From: Saccharomycopsis fibuligera x Saccharomycopsis cf. fibuligera
Taxonomy: Eukaryota > Ascomycota > Saccharomycetes > Ascoideales > Saccharomycopsidaceae
DNA: 64,000 bases
NCBI GenBank assembly: GCA_001936135.1
Contig: CP012816.1
Location: 3,717,501-3,781,500 of the forward strand
Direction of reading: 5' to 3'
The stretch's first letter is position 1. Each line of letters begins with the position of its first letter. This document shows positions 58,697 through 64,000 of this stretch, one piece after another. The notes beneath the pieces were generated by a model. It saw nothing but the letters and a program-made list of their open reading frames with translations, was not told the origin of the DNA and ran no database searches. A program made the translations under genes and the position numbers.

Positions 58697-59362
58697 TATG
58701 TTTGGTTTGAAATATGTAATATTGCTTGAAAATGGCACGCAGAGATATATTTTGAGAGTAACTGGAAGGAATTTGAAAGGTGAATCTTGAGGGCGCGGCT
58801 TGTTGTATTTAAACAACAGTGGACGTGCCTGTTTAAGGTTGCAACAATAGAAGTAATTTACGCTCTAAGTGTCTGCAAAAAAAAACACAACGATCGTTCA
58901 AGTCGCTTCGTATGCAGTTTCCACTAACAGATATACGCGCAATCCTCCGGACTTAACGGATTATAAATCCGACTCAAGGCCCTCATGTTATCAAGACATA
59001 CATGTCTAGTTTGTTCAATACATATTATGCTAACTAATTACACATCCGACAGTAACTACCAAATTTTTAAGACACACTAGATACCGATCCGAATGTGTGC
59101 ACGAGTTGCATATGATGCTGGTTAAAATCCGATCTTTACAGACACCATGATCTTCATTTGGACGCGTTAGGCAACTTATTTGAGTCATTTACTAATTTCG
59201 GACAGGGTTGCACCTTCTATAAGGGTGAAATATAAACTGAAAGCATACTGCTGATACGGTTTCAAAAAAAAAACTATTGGCAGCAGTTTGATTGAATACT
59301 CAATCAATTGGTAATTGTTTACTATATTACAATGCCGGTTTCATGATGAAGATATATAAGAT
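58697..59362. other. Intergenic, NmrA-like upstream / NUP53-like downstream
   Basis: 666 bp. A small perfect inverted repeat CGGATT-ATA-AATCCG lies near 58960. It is not a tRNA that I can fold. No ORF supported. Confidence 0.4.
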
Positions 59363-60910
59363 CTATAAACTATTAAACCCAAATGCCCAGTCCAAGCCTT
59401 TACTTAGCCAAGAATTATCACTACTTGTGATACCGTGCGGCGAATTCATGTCGATGACCTTCTTTTCGTTAGCATTAGACTTGTTTTTCACTAACATAAC
59501 TTGCTTACCACTAACAATTGGCAATCTGTTACCATTAGTCGATGATTTATATCTTTTTGCTTCTGGCTCTTCAGCAGATGATTTTTGGAATAAATGTTGA
59601 GGTTCGTTATTAAATACATTAAAAAGACGACCTTTTGATAATAGAGGTAAGTTGTCAAGAATGCTAGATACAGCACCACTAGAGCTGCTGCTTGGTAGTA
59701 ATGCTGTTGTGCTTTGATTTCTTTCGGAACTTGTATTAGTATTGCTACTGACTTGAGTTTCCTGGTCTGATCTGTTTGGAAAAAGCGAATCAGTGTTTTT
59801 GGATGCTGCTTCATCACAGTAATTAACCTGAGCTTTGAGTTTTCCGGTTCTTAATTGATTTAGCAAATCAGAAGAATATGGCTTCACCGTAAGATAGTAA
59901 TTATTGAAAATCACCCTGTCCTCTTTCAATGCACGCAAATAGGAAGGATGACTACTATATGTAATCTTTATCCATGAATCTCCAAGATAGATAGGTATGG
60001 TTTTCAATGCATCGCTTGTTCTTAATAATCTACTGAAATTGTTTTTCTTTTGGTTCAGTATCTCAAAATCTTCTAGTATTTCACCGAATTTGTTAAAATG
60101 GTGAATTACTTGTACCGAGTCAGATTCCTTATAGCCATATATTATTATTGAAAACTCTTGCTGAGAACCAGCTTTACTTGGAGCATTTTCTTTATCACCT
60201 TCGGCCGCTTTATTGCTAGCAGTTAAACTCAAATGGCTATTGAAATCAATGTTGGATTGATTAGAAATTGAGTGTATGTAATTTGACGTATCAATGGGAT
60301 TTGAAGAATATTTTGAAAAGAAATTTGAATTGAAAACGTTGAAAGTTCCTGCATCAAGACGATTAATGCCTGGGACATGGTTCACTTCGCTTTCAGTAGT
60401 AACGTTATTTGTCCGTTCCGTGTCTTTGCTAGAATCTTTTTCATGATTGTAAGGACCAGCTTCATCCATTATATCGTGATCCAAATCGTGCATTGACACT
60501 TTTGGCGGTGCATCCAAGTCGTTAATCAAATGCGAACTTTTAAGCACAGAATTTGAATGTTTATTAAATGATAACTGTTTGAATTTTTTTGAACCAAAAT
60601 CATTGGAAGCTGGCCCAACAAGCAAACGTTTAACTTGGGTATCTAGATTTGCATATTTGCTGCCGGTGCGGCTATCTTCATCATCGTTAGCATCATCATC
60701 ACCATCCGCTTCATCTTCATCACTTTCTTCATTCTCACTGCTTTCCTCGTTGTTCTTGTTAGCACCCGCACTAAGTCCTCGTTTGCTATTTATAGATCTT
60801 GGAATTATAGAGAAGGGAAGGATTCGGGAGTTCGAGCTGTCGCTGAACCAGGGCTTGATTTCATTGCCTGCATCGGCCTCAGGTGTCAATGGCTGGGTGC
60901 TTCTATTCAT
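59363..60910 (-). CDS. ASM4: Nup35-type RRM nucleoporin (ASM4/NUP53 family)
   Basis: 515 aa. Disordered, acidic N-terminus (GDDDANDDEDS); an MPPN/Nup35-type RRM at about 250-350 (SIIIYGYKESDSVQVIHHFNKFGEI, WIKITYSSHPSYLRALKEDRVIF, YYLTVKPYS); and a C-terminal amphipathic helix (SWLSKGLDWAFGFNSL) that binds the pore membrane in this family. It links inner-ring nucleoporins (Nup170, Nup192, Nic96) to the membrane. Whether it is the Asm4/Nup59 or the Nup53 orthologue is uncertain. Confidence 0.85.
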   Translation of the reverse strand: MNRSTQPLTPEADAGNEIKPWFSDSSNSRILPFSIIPRSINSKRGLSAGANKNNEESSENEESDEDEADGDDDANDDEDSRTGSKYANLDTQVKRLLVGPASNDFGSKKFKQLSFNKHSNSVLKSSHLINDLDAPPKVSMHDLDHDIMDEAGPYNHEKDSSKDTERTNNVTTESEVNHVPGINRLDAGTFNVFNSNFFSKYSSNPIDTSNYIHSISNQSNIDFNSHLSLTASNKAAEGDKENAPSKAGSQQEFSIIIYGYKESDSVQVIHHFNKFGEILEDFEILNQKKNNFSRLLRTSDALKTIPIYLGDSWIKITYSSHPSYLRALKEDRVIFNNYYLTVKPYSSDLLNQLRTGKLKAQVNYCDEAASKNTDSLFPNRSDQETQVSSNTNTSSERNQSTTALLPSSSSSGAVSSILDNLPLLSKGRLFNVFNNEPQHLFQKSSAEEPEAKRYKSSTNGNRLPIVSGKQVMLVKNKSNANEKKVIDMNSPHGITSSDNSWLSKGLDWAFGFNSL

Positions 60911-61362
60911 GGGAAATTTTTATGTCTATACGTTATATGTGGAAGCTAGAAGAGACTCAGAAGTCGACTCTCTTTCGTCGTGTGCTCACCGCTCTCTTGT
61001 CTGTTTTGTTATTTGTTTGGCTTTGTTTTTGTAAAATCAACATAAAATTCAAATGAATAATTTTTTACATTGTAAGCCACGTGAAATATCATGTGACTAG
61101 TCATATGATATTTCAACGCACACCCTGTATCACCCTGTGTCCTAATAAGGCAGGCGCGAGGGCACGTTTGGCTCAGAACGGATGAATATATGCATTCTTT
61201 CTGGCAACAGCCGTCTACTCCATCCATCACCGTATGCTAGTGCTGGTTTCCTCCTCGAACCAAAACACCAAAATTTTTTAACAGAATTTGTTATATTTTC
61301 TTTATTTCTTGGTTTTTCCATTTTTATCATTATCATCTTCATCATCGAGGCAAGCAGCAATT
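60911..61362. promoter_or_regulatory. Divergent promoter, NUP53-like / VTC4
   Basis: 452 bp. A CACGTG at 61078-61083 is the consensus Pho4 site and fits VTC4, a PHO-regulon gene. It abuts a near-perfect palindrome at 61083-61114. Confidence 0.65.
61083..61114. repeat. 32-bp near-perfect palindrome beside a CACGTG box
   Basis: Arms start GAAATATCAT and end ATGATATTTC around a central TGACTAGTCA. Of 16 arm pairs, 15 are complementary; the exception is 61093/61104. The centre resembles a bZIP half-site pair. The first base overlaps the last base of CACGTG at 61078-61083. Confidence 0.85.
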
Positions 61363-63495
61363 ATGAAATTCGGGGAACATTTGAAAAGTAGTCTCATCAA
61401 GGACTACAACTTTTACTATATTGCTTACGATGACTTGAAATATGAATTGAAAAAAGGTTTAGCTACTAATAATGACTGTTGGTCCAATGAGTTAGAAGAG
61501 CTGTTTTTGACCTCTTTGGAAACTGAGCTAGATAAAGTTTACACCTTCACCAAGTTAAAGAAAGGAGAAATCCAAAAAAGAATCAAGGATACTGAAAAGC
61601 TCATCGACCAGGTCGTTAATGCCGTTGACAGCGATGATCCTCCACACGAGGAAGATTTCTTGGACTTAGAAGACGAGTTGTCAGATATCATTGCTGATAC
61701 TCATGATTTGGCCAAATTTACCAAACTCAATTATACTGGTTTTTACAAAATCATCAAAAAGCATGATAAGCAAACCAAATTTAATTTGAGACCAATTTTT
61801 CAGGCAAGGTTAGATTCAAAGCCATTTTTCAAGGACAATTATGATCAACTAATTGTTAAGCTATCTAAACTTTATGATGTAGTCAGAACCAGAGGTAATC
61901 CAGTGAAAGGTGATGCTTCTGCTGGTGGTAAACAGCAAAATTTTGTACGTCAAACCACCAAGTACTGGGTTCATCCTGATAATGTCACAGAATTGAAATT
62001 GATCATCTTGAAGCATTTGCCAGTTTTAGTTTTTAATGCTAATAAAGATTTTGCGTCTGACGATTCAGCAATTACTTCTATATATTTTGACAACAAAAAC
62101 ATGGATTTGTATTATGGTAGACTTAGAAAAGATGAAGGTGCCGAAGCTCATAGATTGCGTTGGTATGGTGGTATGAATTCAGATACCATTTTTTTTGAAA
62201 GAAAGACCCATAGAGAAGACTGGACTGGGGAATCTTCCGTGAAACAAAGATTTTCTGTTAAAGAAAAACATGTCAACGATTTTATCAAGGGCAAGTATAC
62301 TGTTTCGGATGCATTTGAAAAAATGAGAAAAGAGGGCAAGAAATCCAAAAAGGAGATTGAAAACTTGGAAGCGTTAGCCACAGAAATTCAATACACAATG
62401 ATTAAACAGAAACTAAGGCCAGTGATGAGATCTTTTTATCATAGAACTGCTTTCCAATTACCAGGTGATGCAAGAGTTAGAATATCTCTAGATACTGAAT
62501 TATCACTTGTCAGAGAAGACAATTTCGATGGCTGCGATAGAACTAAAGGAAATTGGAGAAGAACTGACATTGGCATTGATTGGCCATTTAGCCAGCTTCC
62601 CGAAAAAGATATCTGTCGTTTTCCATATGCTATCTTAGAAGTCAAATTACAAACTCAATTGGGCCAAGAACCGCCCCAATGGATAAGAGACGTTATTGCT
62701 TCTCATTTGGTGGAAGCAGTACCTAAATTTTCTAAATTCATTCATGGTTGCGCTACATTGTTACCAGATCAAGTGAATTTAATTCCATTTTGGCTTCCAC
62801 AAATGGATGTTGATATTAGGAAGCCAAAATTGGAAGGTATTGGTATTCAAAGAATTCATCATGATAACACATCAAGTGGCAATAATTCAGCCACAGGGGA
62901 ATATTTGGATGAAGAAGAAATTATTGGCGGTAATTTTAACAAGCCAGCTGGTGTTGTGCAACCAAACTTCAATGGAGATTCTGAAACTGCGCCACTTTTA
63001 CTTAATAACAACAGCAATAATAACAATCAATCAAAAAATCAAAAACAAAGCAATAAATCTATAGTACCAAAGTTTATTCGTCAATTTTTCACTGACGATA
63101 GAAATTTTTCTAAAGTTCCACCAGGAACAGTCTATGAAACAGCATTTGAAGCTCCTCCAGGCAAACAAATTTGTGTACCGGTAAGAATTGAACCTAAGGT
63201 CTACTTTGCTACAGAAAGAACTTTCTTGTCATGGCTATCCATTGGTATGATATTGGGTGCCACTGCAACAACTTTGCTCAGTTATGGTAACATGACTGCG
63301 TTAATATCATCAATTGCATTTTTTATAAGTGCAGTAATTACCATTGCTTACGCTACTGGATTGTATGTTTGGAGAGTTTATAAGATCCGCGGGAAAAAAG
63401 CTGTTGACTATGCCGATAAATTTGGCCCAGGAATCATCTGTGTCTTGTTGTTAATTTCTACATTCCTTACATTCCTCTTCAAGTTTTTGGAATAA
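61363..63495 (+). CDS. VTC4: Polyphosphate polymerase subunit Vtc4
   Basis: 710 aa from the ATG at 61363 ([10 protein letters not shown]); upstream open sequence starts at TTG. SPX domain at about 1-150 ([14 protein letters not shown] inositol-pyrophosphate pocket). The VTC tunnel domain at about 190-480 has [40 protein letters not shown] and the catalytic-Glu strand [16 protein letters not shown]. An Asn-rich loop follows, then a DUF202 domain with three TM helices. It aligns with S. cerevisiae Vtc4 nearly throughout. The vacuolar VTC complex makes polyphosphate from ATP. Its single CTG codon lies where S. cerevisiae has Asp (ELE-x-x-FL). Confidence 0.97.
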   Translation: MKFGEHLKSSLIKDYNFYYIAYDDLKYELKKGLATNNDCWSNELEELFLTSLETELDKVYTFTKLKKGEIQKRIKDTEKLIDQVVNAVDSDDPPHEEDFLDLEDELSDIIADTHDLAKFTKLNYTGFYKIIKKHDKQTKFNLRPIFQARLDSKPFFKDNYDQLIVKLSKLYDVVRTRGNPVKGDASAGGKQQNFVRQTTKYWVHPDNVTELKLIILKHLPVLVFNANKDFASDDSAITSIYFDNKNMDLYYGRLRKDEGAEAHRLRWYGGMNSDTIFFERKTHREDWTGESSVKQRFSVKEKHVNDFIKGKYTVSDAFEKMRKEGKKSKKEIENLEALATEIQYTMIKQKLRPVMRSFYHRTAFQLPGDARVRISLDTELSLVREDNFDGCDRTKGNWRRTDIGIDWPFSQLPEKDICRFPYAILEVKLQTQLGQEPPQWIRDVIASHLVEAVPKFSKFIHGCATLLPDQVNLIPFWLPQMDVDIRKPKLEGIGIQRIHHDNTSSGNNSATGEYLDEEEIIGGNFNKPAGVVQPNFNGDSETAPLLLNNNSNNNNQSKNQKQSNKSIVPKFIRQFFTDDRNFSKVPPGTVYETAFEAPPGKQICVPVRIEPKVYFATERTFLSWLSIGMILGATATTLLSYGNMTALISSIAFFISAVITIAYATGLYVWRVYKIRGKKAVDYADKFGPGIICVLLLISTFLTFLFKFLE

Positions 63496-63981
63496 CTTTA
63501 TTTGTTATGCGCTTTGGTGAATTATTAGCCTTTTTATCGTTTTTTATTTTATTCTAATTTTTATTCTACCAGTTTTCAAAATTTTTACTTAGTTACTTCT
63601 CTTTTAACAGCAGGCTTTCTTGAATTAATTTCTTATATTTTCTTTATTTAGATACATCTTTAAAATATTATTTTGTTTCCAATAGACATTATTCATTATC
63701 AAAACAAGAGGGTTTACACATTTATAGTATACTAGTTTAATCTAACTATGATACTCACGTGATTATTTTTTGTTGTTTCACCCGAAAAAGAGAAAAGTAA
63801 ACTTAGTGGACCTATTCCCTCAAGAGGCTGTCGCGAGGATAAAGTTGTCAAGCCGCAAGCTAAAGCCAAGAGCAGCTTAATTGGACTGCTATATTGCTAT
63901 TATAACTTAAAAGCTGCGGCTATACATCATTTAATTGAAGAAATAAAGTAAAGCTCTAGAAGGCAATACAACATATTAGTA
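63496..63981. promoter_or_regulatory. VTC4 downstream / upstream of a partial gene
   Basis: 486 bp. A CACGTG box at 63756-63761 lies about 220 bp upstream of the next ATG. It may serve that gene (Pho4- or Cbf1-type site). Confidence 0.45.
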
Positions 63982-64000
63982 ATGGCTGATGCAGAGGGTG
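63982..64000 (+). CDS. Start of a gene cut by the window edge
   Basis: ATG at 63982 opens MADAEG and runs off the end. Spacing after a CACGTG-containing promoter suggests a real start, but identity cannot be judged. Confidence 0.4.

Noticed and set aside
58920-58985. tRNA-like inverted repeat CGGATT-ATA-AATCCG
   Set aside because: No 7-nt anticodon loop, A box, T arm or acceptor stem could be placed on either strand.
61288-61362. Upstream extension of VTC4 with hydrophobic residues
   Set aside because: Begins at TTG; family alignment starts exactly at the ATG at 61363, so no signal sequence is implied.

Overview
This window is nuclear DNA of a budding yeast (Saccharomycotina). Genes are compact and mostly intronless. 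The two introns I can define have GTATGT donors and perfect TACTAAC branch points. Nearly every protein has a recognisable yeast counterpart. CTG codons are almost absent from the long AT-rich conserved genes (I find none in frame in RPN6, RAM1 or the GH76 gene, and one in VTC4). Where CTG does occur it often sits in Ser/Thr/Ala-rich linkers, most clearly a run in FHL1. With the Asn/Gln/Ser-rich low-complexity stretches, this suggests the CUG-Ser clade, possibly near Lodderomyces elongisporus or the Candida parapsilosis group. The species is inference. If CUG is Ser, residues written here as Leu at CTG codons are Ser.

Layout. 0-9 kb: BNA6 (NAD synthesis), an unrecognised Asn/Asp-rich protein, GRR1 (F-box/LRR), and an SPT21/Ams2-like regulator. 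9-15 kb: a WCPPC thioredoxin, a broken MFS transporter, a YDL177C-like UPF0029 protein, and a FAA2-like acyl-CoA synthetase. 15-18.2 kb: a gene-poor segment with a decayed Ty1/copia element, a 283-bp solo LTR-like element and tRNA-Ala(TGC). 18.2-26 kb: an Rph1/KDM4-type JmjC demethylase whose first exon was not obvious, and FHL1 (FHA + forkhead). 26.6-31 kb: a locally GC-rich island with an unknown 150-aa protein, a CRH-type GH16 cell-wall transglycosidase, YCH1 (rhodanese, with an intron) and the 5' part of BUB1. 30.5-61 kb is ordinary dense gene space: BUB1/MAD3-type kinase, SKI6, TFB2, APL3, RAM1, RIM13, CTR86, an Aim24-family gene, an unknown one-TM protein, NUP84, RPN6, SNX41-like, a GH76 protein with no signal peptide, an NmrA-like reductase and an ASM4/NUP53 nucleoporin. 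61-64 kb: VTC4 with a CACGTG box and a 32-bp near-palindrome in its promoter, then the first codons of another gene.

The strongest oddity is the CRH gene at 27.5-28.6 kb. It has 11 CTG codons (11 of 26 nominal leucines) while its neighbours have essentially none. At least three sit where the GH16/CRH family keeps a hydrophobic residue, and three are in the signal peptide. In a CUG-Ser yeast this would mean either a gene shaped under the standard code (transfer or introgression) or a wall enzyme carrying Ser at core positions. The surrounding GC island, the dual-KEN BUB1 kinase, the cytosolic-looking GH76 protein and the VTC4 promoter palindrome are the next most interesting items.
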